Below are positions 54,273 through 62,879 of a stretch of 64,000 nucleotides of DNA, in pieces. The stretch comes from Semisulcospira habei (lineage: Eukaryota > Mollusca > Gastropoda > Semisulcospiridae), in the NCBI GenBank assembly GCA_036245525.1, contig BTPG01000004.1, positions 233,495,864 to 233,559,863 on the forward strand. The letters are read 5' to 3'. The notes below the pieces were generated by a model. The model ran no database searches, was not told the DNA's origin, and worked only from the letters and a program-made list of their open reading frames with translations. Position 1 is the stretch's first letter; the number at the start of each line of letters is the position of its first letter. Position numbers and translations under genes: made by a program.

Positions 54273-56669
54273 TTGCAATTAACATCAGTGTTAGTAATAT
54301 GCAAAGGCAAATCATTAATGAATATTATAAATGGAAGAGGTCCCAAGATCGACCCCACAGCGGACCCAGTAGACTCCTCCCCTGAAACACTTTGGGAACA
54401 ACTAAAAACTGCTATTGCAAAATCCTCTGCAGAAGTCTTGGGTTTCGCCAGAAAGAAGAACAAAGACTGGTTTGACGAAAACGATGTAGAGATCCAGGAA
54501 CACCTAGCAAAAAAAAGAGCCGCCCATCAGGCTCACCTAGCCCAGCCTTCCTGCCCTGTGAAGAAGTCTGCCTTCCGCCTCGTCTGCAGCAGTCTCCAGC
54601 GCAAGCTCAGAGATCTCCAGAATGAGTGGTGGACCAGACTTGCACAGAGGACCCAGCTTTGCGCTGACAATGGTGACTACAGGGGTTTCTACGAAGCACT
54701 GAAAGCAGTGTATGGCCCCAGGCACCTGGTACAAAGTCCCCTGCGAAGCGCGAACGGCCAGGCACTCCTCACAGATAATACCTCCATCTTGAACCGCTGG
54801 TCGGAATACTTTCAGAGCCTCTTCAGCGCTGAGCGCACTGTTCAAGAAGCAGTCGTCCTACAAATCCCACACCTCCCAGTAAAGGTTGAATTGGACGAAC
54901 CGCCCACCGCTGAAGAGACCCTCAAAGCCATCCATCAGCTCAAGAGTGGCAAAGCAGCAGGCATTGATGGAATACCGCCAGAGATCTGGAAACATGGAGG
55001 CACAGCACTGCACAACAAGCTCCATGACCTCTTTCTCTGCTGCTGGGAGGAAGGAACACTACCAAAAGATCTCCGTGATGCAGTCGTTATCACCCTGTAC
55101 AAGAACAAAGGCGAGAAGTCTGACTGTTCCAACTACCGGGGAATTACCCTGCTGTCCATTGCTGGGAAAATCCTTGCAAGGCTGCTCCTGAATCGGCTGG
55201 TACCTGCCATCGCTGAAGACCAACTCCCAGAGGGCCAGTGTGGCTTCAGAGCAAACAGGAGCACCACCGATATGGTCTTCGTGCTGAGACAGCTACAGGA
55301 GAAGTGCCGCGAGCAGAACAAAGGGCTGTACGTAACGTTTGTCGACCTAACAAAAGCGTTCGACACTGTGAGCAGGCAAGGCATGTGGCAGATCCTGGAG
55401 CGACTTGGCTGTCCCCCAAAGTTCCTCAACATGATTGTCCAGCTACACGAGGACCAGCAAGGCCAGGTCAGACTCAACAATGACCTCTCAGAACCATTCC
55501 CTATTCTCAACGGTGTAAAGCAGGGCTGCGTGCTGGCACCGACCCTCTTCACCATCTTTTTTAGCATGATGTTGAAGCAGGCCACAGTGGACCTCGATGA
55601 TGACGATGCAGTGTACATCAGGTATCGTCTCGATGGCAGCCTGTTTAACCTCAGACGACTGCAGGCCCACACGAAAACCCTAGACCAACTGATTCGCGAG
55701 CTGCTTTTTGCTGATGATGCTGCCCTCGTTGCACACACAGAGAGAGCCCTGCAGCGCATCACGTCTTGCTTCGCAGATGCTGCCCAGCTCTTTGGACTCG
55801 AGGTCAGTCTTAAAAAGACAGAGGTCCTCCATCAGCCGGCACCCAAGACAGTGTACCGCCCTCCTCACATCACCATCGGCGAGTCTGAACTAAAGTCAGT
55901 GCACCAGTTTACTTACCTTGGCTGCATTATCACGTCGGACGCCAAGCTGGACAAGGAGCTTGACAGCAGGCTGGCAAAAGCGAACAGCGCTTTCGGGCGA
56001 CTTTTCAAGCGGGTGTGGCACAATCAGCAGCTGAAAACAGGCACCAAGATCAGCGTGTACAGAGCTGTGGTCCTCACCACCCTGCTGTATGGTTCCGAGT
56101 CCTGGGCCCTCTACCGCAGCCAACTACGACTCCTCGAACGCTTCCACCAGCGCTGCCTGCGTACCATCCTGGGCATTCACTGGAGTGACTATGTCACCAA
56201 CGTCGAGGTCCTTGAACGGGCTGAAACTGTGAGCATCGAGGCTTTGCTGCTGCGGACACAGCTCCGCTGGGTGGGGCATGTCTCCAGGATGGAGGATCAT
56301 CGCCTACCAAAGATCACCCTGTTCGGCGAGCTTGCTACTGGACACCGTGACAGAGGGGCACCAAAGAAGAGATACAAAGACTGTCTCAAGAAGTCACTTA
56401 GTGCCTGCCAAATCGACCACCACCAGTGGTCTTCGCTTGCTGCGGACCGTGACACCTGGCGCTCCACCATTTACAAGGCAGCTGTCTCCTTTGAGGACTC
56501 TCACAGAGCTAGCCTTAAGGACAAGCGGCTCAGGAGAAAAAACAGAGATGCCGCAGCTCAGAACCCTGGCCATACCTTCCCCTGCAGCCACTGCGGTCGA
56601 ACCTGCCTGTCTCGGATTGGCCTCCGCAGCCACGAACAAGCCTGCAGACGTCGTGGGCAACTCCTATAA
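54273..56669 (+). CDS. LINE reverse transcriptase with C-terminal zinc finger, intact
   Basis: There is one 798-codon frame without a stop. The first 28 codons come from antisense host sequence, so the natural start is lost. RT motifs: SGKAAGIDGIPPEIWKHGG (about residue 225), CSNYRGITLLSIAGKILARL (about 285), FVDLTKAFDTVSRQGMW (about 352), NGVKQGCVLAPTLF (about 412) and the catalytic FADD in LLFADDAALVAH (about 477). It continues with LLYGSESWALYRSQL, a RWVGHVSRMEDHRLPK region and a C2H2 finger near residue 770 (CSHCGRTC...SHEQAC). The APE domain is absent, so the copy cannot move alone, yet no other lesion is seen. The clade is not certain. Confidence 0.92.
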   Translation: MQLTSVLVICKGKSLMNIINGRGPKIDPTADPVDSSPETLWEQLKTAIAKSSAEVLGFARKKNKDWFDENDVEIQEHLAKKRAAHQAHLAQPSCPVKKSAFRLVCSSLQRKLRDLQNEWWTRLAQRTQLCADNGDYRGFYEALKAVYGPRHLVQSPLRSANGQALLTDNTSILNRWSEYFQSLFSAERTVQEAVVLQIPHLPVKVELDEPPTAEETLKAIHQLKSGKAAGIDGIPPEIWKHGGTALHNKLHDLFLCCWEEGTLPKDLRDAVVITLYKNKGEKSDCSNYRGITLLSIAGKILARLLLNRLVPAIAEDQLPEGQCGFRANRSTTDMVFVLRQLQEKCREQNKGLYVTFVDLTKAFDTVSRQGMWQILERLGCPPKFLNMIVQLHEDQQGQVRLNNDLSEPFPILNGVKQGCVLAPTLFTIFFSMMLKQATVDLDDDDAVYIRYRLDGSLFNLRRLQAHTKTLDQLIRELLFADDAALVAHTERALQRITSCFADAAQLFGLEVSLKKTEVLHQPAPKTVYRPPHITIGESELKSVHQFTYLGCIITSDAKLDKELDSRLAKANSAFGRLFKRVWHNQQLKTGTKISVYRAVVLTTLLYGSESWALYRSQLRLLERFHQRCLRTILGIHWSDYVTNVEVLERAETVSIEALLLRTQLRWVGHVSRMEDHRLPKITLFGELATGHRDRGAPKKRYKDCLKKSLSACQIDHHQWSSLAADRDTWRSTIYKAAVSFEDSHRASLKDKRLRRKNRDAAAQNPGHTFPCSHCGRTCLSRIGLRSHEQACRRRGQLL
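54293..54356. repeat. Left copy of a 64-bp target-site duplication
   Basis: AGTAATATGCAAAGGCAAAT through GGTCCCAAGATCGACCCC is identical to 56703-56766 and flanks the plus-strand LINE. In the host LINE it encodes part of the RT motif GSILGPLPFIIFINDLPLHI. Confidence 0.92.
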
Positions 56670-56702
56670 AATCTTCGTTCGCGAAGTCAAGCCAAGAGAG
56701 AG
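54357..56702 (+). mobile_element. Second LINE, 5'-truncated but with an intact RT
   Basis: The sequence between two identical 64-bp direct repeats. It begins inside the linker region (no endonuclease) and ends 33 nt after the stop codon with a GAGAGAGAG 3' end and no poly(A). It inserted antisense into the RT domain of the older LINE. Confidence 0.92.
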
Positions 56703-56766
56703 AGTAATATGCAAAGGCAAATCATTAATGAATATTATAAATGGAAGAGGTCCCAAGATCGACCCC
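56703..56766. repeat. Right copy of the 64-bp target-site duplication
   Basis: Identical by eye to 54293-54356. Host LINE sequence continues directly after it (the complement of GGTGTACCCCAG). Confidence 0.92.
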
Positions 56767-58500
56767 TGGGGTACACCGTAGTTAACTTGTCCTTGTTTAG
56801 AGTATTTTCCATGGGTATATACCTTTTGTTTTCTGTCTTTTAGGTATGATCTAAAAAATGCTATGGCAGTTTCACGCTTATATGGTATGCTGCTAGCTTC
56901 TTTAAGAGAATGTCATGGTCGACAAGATCAAATGCTTTTTGTAGGTCTAAGAAAACAGCTCCAGACATCAGGTTTTTATTTATTGATTCCAGCCAGCTGT
57001 CTACAATGTGTGCCAGTGCCGACTGACATGAGTGTTTTGGTCTAAAGCCGGACTGATGAATATTTATGAAATTGCCCTTTTCTAGAAAATCGAGGAGGTG
57101 TTTTTGTATATGTTTTTCAAGGGGCTTTGACAGGGCCGACAAAAGTGAGATAGGACGGTAGTTATTGACATCTTCAAGATCTTTTGATTTAGGGATTGGA
57201 ATTACCTTGGCCTCTTTGAAAATAGTTGGAAACGTGCTGTGTTTTATACAGAGGTTAAAGATATAAGTGAGTGCCTCTACCGTATATGGTAGTGACATTT
57301 TCAGAATTTTGTTGTCTATACCATCCATCCCGGTGGACTTTTTGTTCGGCATGCTAGAGATGAATTTGCCGCCTTCAGCGACGGTAATATCAGGAATGAT
57401 GAATGTCTGCATATATTTTTGGCCTCACAGTATTTTTCCAGTACACTAGGAACTTGGTACTCTGCATTACTACTTGCAGCTGACTGAGCAAGTGTTTCAG
57501 CTGTCGATAGGAAGTACTTATTTAATACATCAGCTGACAAATGGGATGGTATTTCAGGGGCTGATTTACTCTTTGTTATAACGTTCAGGGCTTTCCACAC
57601 CGATGCTGTATCTTTTTTGTCCCTAATCATTTCCTGGAAGAACAGGTTTTTTGACGCTCTCACTAAGTATTTAACACGATTTCGTTGTTTCTTATATTCA
57701 TCAAACTGTTTTTCTTTCTTAAGTTTGTCTCTAAATGACATGGCCTGTTTGACATCTACTGTTAACCAGGGTGGCAGGGTAGAGTGCTTAACTCGTTTTT
57801 CTCGTATGGGCGCATGCTTATTTAGGACTCCAAGGAATAGATCCATCCAGTACGACAGGGCACTGTCAGGAGAAGTGTGGTTATACACGTCCCTGAAAGG
57901 AGTATTGCGCAGATCCCACAGAAAGTCGCCGTTATTGAATGTTTTGAAAGAATGATATTTAATTGTTTATGTCTCTTTTTGTTCTCTTTGTCTAGTTTCA
58001 TGGAGACTGTGCAACATACAGGGTTATGGTCACTGATAGCTAAGGAGGGAACATGTACATTTGATATTTTATCATCATTTGTCACATAAATATGATCAAT
58101 CAGGGTTGAAGATGTACACTGTGGTTCTAGTGGGGGTTTTAATTAACTGTTCTAAACCGAATAGTGCTGTTGTTGACGCCCATGCAGCATTGGACCCTTT
58201 AGATTTAGAAAGATCAATATTAAAATCGCCCAAAAGAACAAAGTCAGCTTTATTTTGATTTACTCTATCTATCATTGCTACGAGGTTATCATACCAGCCC
58301 CAGCTGGCTGCGGGATTTCTATAAATAAAGCCAATGAGGACGGGGGTGGGGGGGGGGGGGGGGGGGGAGGTGATTTAGATGTCTTCACTTCTACCCACAA
58401 GCTTTCCACTTGAGCTGACTCTAAGTCTTGTCACCGTTTGACGTTACCAAGTATTGAATTATGTATATATACAGCTAGTGCAGTGTGTTGTGGGCTTGAG

Positions 58501-58886
58501 ATTGATTGATTGTACATTGCTTAACGTCCCGACAGCAACAAGGCTTTCTCAGGACGTGCCTGCACTGCTTGTGAAAAAAAAAACTAAACAGAAAATTGAA
58601 TGTATGTCGCCAGCCGGTCAAATACGTTAAATAAACCTACAACATGGGGCCTAAATAAAGCTAAGACCATTTAGCAACACACATCCAATATCAAGAGCTA
58701 CAGGCAGTGCAGACAGTAGGGAGAGTTTTAAAAAGGCAAATACAGGTGAATGGACAAAGGGTAGACAGAAACACATGCCCCAGAATAGAGAGAAAAACCC
58801 ACCCTGTGGGGCTGACCAGGGTGACCCTGGGAACTAAAAAATACCTAACCCCACCCAAGTCCCCCAAGGCAGACCCGGGTGGGGAT
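58501..58886 (-). mobile_element. AATC-tailed SINE-like element, copy 5
   Basis: It is flanked by TTGTGGGCTTGAG (58488-58500 and 58887-58899). It carries variants CAGAAAATTGAATG, CTACAACATGGGG and CCCCCAAGGCAGAC that it shares with copy 10. It is inserted in the endonuclease of the old LINE. Confidence 0.9.
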
Positions 58887-58963
58887 TTGTGGGCTTGAGG
58901 CATCTCTGCGGAGTACTGAGAAATTTGGGACAGAAATGGAGTTATCCCTTATTGAACTTTTAA

Positions 58964-59345
58964 TGATTGATTGTACATTGCTTAACGTCCCGACAGCAAC
59001 AAGGCTTTCTCAGGACGTGCCTGCACTGCATGTGAAAAAAAAAAAGAAACAGAACATTGAATGTATGTCGCCAGCCGGTCAGATACATTAAATAAACCTA
59101 ACACATGGGGCCTAAATAAAGCTAAGACCATTTAGCAACACACATCCAATATCAAGAGCTACAGGCAGTGCAGACAGTAGGGAGAGTTTTAAAAAGGCAA
59201 ATACAGGTGAATGGACAAAGGGTAGACAGAAACACATGCCCCAGAATAGAGAGAAAAACCCACCCTGTGGGGCTGACCAAGGTGACCCTGGGAACTAAAA
59301 AATACCTAACCCCACCCAAGTCCCCCAGGGCAGACCCGGGTGGGG
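58964..59345 (-). mobile_element. AATC-tailed SINE-like element, copy 6
   Basis: It is flanked by TTGAACTTTTAA (58952-58963 and 59346-59357). It is also inside the old LINE's endonuclease, 77 bp from copy 5. Confidence 0.9.
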
Positions 59346-59699
59346 TTGAACTTTTAAGCCTCGACTCGGACACACTAAAAATATGAAAATGTAAGGGCAT
59401 GTTTAGGAACACAGATAAATCGGGCACCTTGTTAACTAAGATGGCCAATTCTCAGTTCGTCTGTTCGTTTCGGAACAGTATTTAGATTACGATTTTGCAT
59501 GTCAGTAAAATCGCAAATGTAGCGAAAGATATAATACAAAATTAATATGGTCACAAAAAAATAATCCCCAAAAAATAAAAAATAAAAATCAACTAATATC
59601 AATATCTATAGAATTCTTTAAATAAGCTCAATAAAAAAAATACACGGCAAAGAAACACAATGTTTATCACGCGCTTAGTCTCAGTTCAGCAGAATGTTT

Positions 59700-60312
59700 A
59701 CGGCAGAGTCTTGGGCAGAGTATTGGGCAGAGTCTTGGGCAGAGTATTGGGCAGAGTATTGGGCAGTCTTGGGCAGAGTATTGGCCAGAGTCTTGGGCAG
59801 AGTATTGGGCAGTCTTGGGTAGAGTGTTGGGCAGAGTATTGGGCAGAGTATTGGGCAGTCTTGGGCAGAGTATTGGGCAGAGTATTGGGCAGTCTTGGGT
59901 AGAGTGTTGGGCAGAGTATTGGGCAGTCTTGGGCAGAGTATTGGCCAGAGTCTTGGGCAGAGTATTGGGAAGTCTTGGGTAGAGTGTTGGGCAGAGTATT
60001 GGGCAGTCTTGGGCAGAGTCTTGGGCAGAGTCTTGGGCAGAGTCTTGGGCAGAGTCTTGGGCAGAGTATTGGGCAGTCTTGGGTAGAGTATTGGGCAGAG
60101 TATTGGCCAGAGTCTTGGGCAGAGTATTGGGCAGTCTTGGGTAGAGTGTTGGGCAGAGTATTGGGCAGAGTATTGGGCAGTCTTGGGCAGAGTATTGGGC
60201 AGAGTCTTGGGCAGTCTTGGGCAGAGTATTGGGCAGAGTCTTGGGCAGTCTTGGGCAGAGTATTGGGCAGTCTTGGGCAGAGTATTGGCCAGAGTCTTGG
60301 GCAGAGTATTAC
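59700..60312. repeat. 12-bp tandem repeat, right part
   Basis: Same CTTGGGCAGAGT and ATTGGGCAGAGT units, with 8-bp shortened units (TTGGGCAGTC) mixed in. It ends at the gene C exon. Each unit contains TTGGGCAG followed by AGT, an acceptor-like AG. Confidence 0.95.
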
Positions 60313-60931
60313 AAGACAATTTTATTGACGATGAAGAATTTAAGAGAACGCAGGATGATTTGAACAATTACAAAAAACAAAAATCTGAAATCCAGAATAA
60401 AATGCGTAGTCAATCGCCTGTGAATGTTGAAAAACTGAAAGCCAGTTTTTTTAGAGAGGGGAAAACAGATCAATGATTGATTGTACATTGCTTAACGTCC
60501 CGACAGCAACAAGGCTTTCTCAGGATGGCCTGCACTGCTTGTGAAAAAATAAAAAATAAACAGAACATTGAATGTATGTCGCCAGCCGGTCAAATACATT
60601 AAATAAACCTAACACATGGGGCCTAAATAAAGCTAAGACCATTTAGAAACACACATCCAATATCAAGAGCTACAGGCAGTGCAGACAGTAGAGAGAGTTT
60701 TAAACAGGCAAATACAGGTGAATGGACAAAGGGTAGACAGAAACACATGCCCCAGAATAGAGAGAAAAACCCACCCTGTGGGGCTGACCAGGGTGACCCT
60801 GGGAACTAAAAAATACCTAACCCCACCCAAGTTCCCCAGGGCAGACCCGGGTGGGGTGGAAAACAGATCAAAGTTCAGGAAACCACAGAGAAATTGCAAA
60901 ATCTTTTAAACAAATAAAAAAATCAGATTTG
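60305..60931 (+). pseudogene. Gene C penultimate coding exon, split by a SINE
   Basis: The frame reads VLQDNFIDDEEFKRTQDDLN, NYKKQKSEIQNKMRSQSPVN and VEKLKASFFREGKTDQ, then meets a TGA created by the SINE at 60474. If the SINE (60474-60857) and one copy of its 14-bp duplication are taken out, the frame continues SSGNHREIAKSFKQIKKSDL to a donor (TTG then GTAATCG) in phase 0, matching the next exon. The protein is charged and helical (coiled-coil-like). The acceptor is either the last GGGCAG of the 12-bp array (60304) or ACAAG at 60315; both are weak in pyrimidines. The gene is either inactivated, truncated, or the insertion is polymorphic. Family not recognised; upstream exons not found. Confidence 0.65.
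60474..60857 (-). mobile_element. AATC-tailed SINE-like element, copy 7, in a coding exon
   Basis: It is flanked by GGAAAACAGATCAA (60460-60473 and 60858-60871). Its first codons in the gene C frame include TGA at once. Confidence 0.9.
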
Positions 60932-60968
60932 GTAATCGTTTATTATTTTTTTTCATTACACATCACAG

Positions 60969-61037
60969 AGAGATGACATGTCGCTTGTGCCTGATTATTT
61001 AACCCCATCAGCTCCACCACCGCCAGACTTTAACTAA
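60969..61037 (+). CDS. Gene C terminal exon
   Basis: After TTTTTTTTCATTACACATCACAG, a good pyrimidine-rich acceptor, 23 codons in phase 0 read RDDMSLVPDYLTPSAPPPPD, FN and a TAA stop. The intron before it is only 37 nt, short for an animal, with GTAATCG at its start. The proline-rich tail APPPPDFN resembles a ligand for SH3, WW or EVH1 domains (inference). The phase match with the upstream exon and the sharp drop to AT-rich sequence after the stop support a real C-terminus. Confidence 0.6.
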   Translation, partial: RDDMSLVPDYLTPSAPPPPDFN

Positions 61038-61545
61038 AAAAAAAAGTTTTTTTTATTGTCCTTGTATCTTGTCAAATCTGTCCGAGTAAGTTGTGACTTA
61101 AGTCAAGAACTTACAATTTGTTATGTTTAAGTTCTTATAACAAATTATATGTTCTTATTTAAGACACTTATAACTTTTTATGTTAACTAATTTAGAGAAA
61201 CTTAAAAAGTTACCTGTAAAGTTATTTGGCAGTTATAGGTGACTTTGGAAATTTGTTATCAAGTATCTGTAGGTAACTTAAAAAAATTGTTATCAAGTAC
61301 ATGTAGGTACTTGATAACTATATGTGTGTATGTGTGTGTGTGTGTGGTTATATGGTTATTATTAAAATAACTGTGTTTTATGGGTATTGACACAGAGACA
61401 ATGGTCTAAATAAACTTGAAATGTCTTTCTTCATATCTCTAACACATATACGCAAACTGATCCATATACACATACGCACACAGATACACAACGGTAGCAT
61501 CCAGTATCAACAGTGAGTTCAAATCTGGCACCAACCACCAATCAG
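61038..61545. other. Gene C 3' UTR and flank
   Basis: AT-rich, with A and T runs at 61037-61056 and repeats of AACTTA/TTAAGTT. No coding sequence. A GT run lies at 61328-61346. Confidence 0.5.
61409..61414 (+). promoter_or_regulatory. Candidate poly(A) signal for gene C
   Basis: AATAAA about 370 nt after the gene C stop codon, followed by CTTGAAATGTCTTTCTTC, a U-rich stretch. This is the first canonical hexamer downstream of the stop. Confidence 0.45.
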
Positions 61546-61928
61546 TTGATTGATTGATTGTACATTGCTTAACGTCCCGACAGCAACAAGGCTTTCTCAG
61601 GACGTGCCTGCACTGCTTGTGAAAAAAAATAAATAAACAGAACATTGAATGTATGTCGCCAGCCGGTCAAATACGTTAAATAAACCTAACACATGGGGCC
61701 TAAATAAAGCTAAGACCATTTAGCAACACACATCCAATATCAAGAGCTACAGGCAGTGCAGACAGTAGGGAGAGTTTTAAAAAGGCAAATACAGGTGAAT
61801 GGACCTCGGGTAGACAGAAACACATGCCCCAGAATAGAGAGAAAAACCCACCCTGTGGGGCTGACCAGGGTGACCCTGGGAACTAAAAAATACCTAACCC
61901 CACCCAAGTCCCCCAGGGCAGACCCGGG
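61546..61928 (-). mobile_element. AATC-tailed SINE-like element, copy 8
   Basis: It is flanked by AACCACCAATCAG (61533-61545 and 61929-61941). It has lost the last GTGGGG of its head and carries ACCTCGGG where other copies have ACAAAGGG. Confidence 0.9.
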
Positions 61929-61941
61929 AACCACCAATCAG

Positions 61942-62210
61942 GCCAAGCATACATCCCTATCTGCAAATGTTCAAGCCGAGTGGATGGTAAGAGTCAAGCC
62001 GTCAGCAGAAACAAAAAGGATTCAGTCATTTTGCGGCGGATGAAGTGGGATGGATTTTGTCATTTTGCGGCGGATGAAGTGGGATGGATTTTGTCAAAGG
62101 ATGCGTATGCTGAAATGTGTGAGGCTTTGAGGAGGTTCGTTGAAATGATGTGCAACCTGGTTGTTGTATTCGAGGCGGATCAAACAAACATGCTCCTCGC
62201 AGCATTTAGG
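61942..62210. other. Unique sequence with a 34-bp duplication; possible exon
   Basis: GTCATTTTGCGGCGGATGAA/GTGGGATGGATTTT occurs twice (62024-62093). The plus frame after it reads LSKDAYAEMCEALRRFVEMM and CNLVVVFEADQTNMLLAAF, which is protein-like, and continues as REC before GTATGT after the SINE. No acceptor was established. Confidence 0.3.
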
Positions 62211-62601
62211 TCGATTTGATTTCATTGTACATTGCTTAACGTCCCGACAGCAACAAGGCTTTCTCAGGACGTGCCTGCACTGCTTGTGAAAAAAAATAAC
62301 AGAATATTGAATGTGTGTCACGAGCCGGTCCAATACGTTAAATAAACCTACGCCATGGGGCCTAAATAAAGCTAAGACCATTTAGCAACACACATCCAAT
62401 ATGAAGAGGTACAGGCAGCGCAGACAGTAGAGAGAGTTTTAAAAAGGCAAATACAGGTGAATGGACCAAGGGTAGACATAAACACATGCCCCAGAAGAGA
62501 GGGGAAAAAAAACCCACCCTGTGTTGCTCACCAGGGTGACCCTGGGAACTAAAAAGTAGTTAACCCCACCCAAGACCCCCAGGGCAGACCCGGGTGGGAG
62601 A
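62211..62601 (-). mobile_element. AATC-tailed SINE-like element, copy 9 (more diverged)
   Basis: It is flanked by CGCAGCATTTAGG (62198-62210 and 62602-62614). It carries several unique substitutions (TGTGTCACGAGCCGGTCC), so it is older than its neighbours. Confidence 0.88.
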
Positions 62602-62614
62602 CGCAGCATTTAGG

Positions 62615-62879
62615 GAGTGTACGGTATGTCTCCCCACATTCGGCATCTTTAGGTAGTGAGAACATGAGATTTGACAGAGGTCTGGTTAAAACGGGAGAGG
62701 TGTTGATGTACAGCCATGTTTTACAGTGTGATTGCTGACAAGTTGTGCAGTCGTATGACAACTTGTTTTACAATGAGATGGGGTCATTCAAGGTAGTGTT
62801 TTGACCCTGCTCCTCACATTAAAAAAAGGCCCCCACGTCCCTCCCAAAACAACAACAACATTCAACCCGCTTTAGAAAT
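62615..62879. other. No gene recognised
   Basis: Unique sequence with no repeat or coding signal I can name. Confidence 0.45.

Larger units (their letters stand above)
53135..59690 (-). mobile_element. Old CR1/Jockey-like LINE carrying three later insertions
   Basis: Minus-strand pieces in order are: N-terminal endonuclease (MAILVNKVPDLSVFLNMPLH, SESRLKSS) at 59450-59346; more endonuclease at 58963-58887 and 58500-57900 (LTRL-like, LLGDFNIDLSK, AISDHNPVCC); a linker at 57888-57316; RT with NYRPISLLSALSKPLEKHIQ and FLDLQKAFDLVDHDILL at 57412-56767; GVPQGSILGPLPF and FADDTSL across the second LINE; and a C-terminal region at 53857-53447 (NRLNSIYKRAVKMID). The 3' end is a CATCATCATCAT tail. Stops, frameshifts and a poly-G run at 58347 make it dead. 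The 12-bp array on both sides suggests it inserted there. The exact 5' end is uncertain. Confidence 0.82.

Noticed and set aside
55133..55762. 209-codon minus-strand frame
   Set aside because: It is the antisense shadow of the LINE reverse transcriptase on the plus strand.
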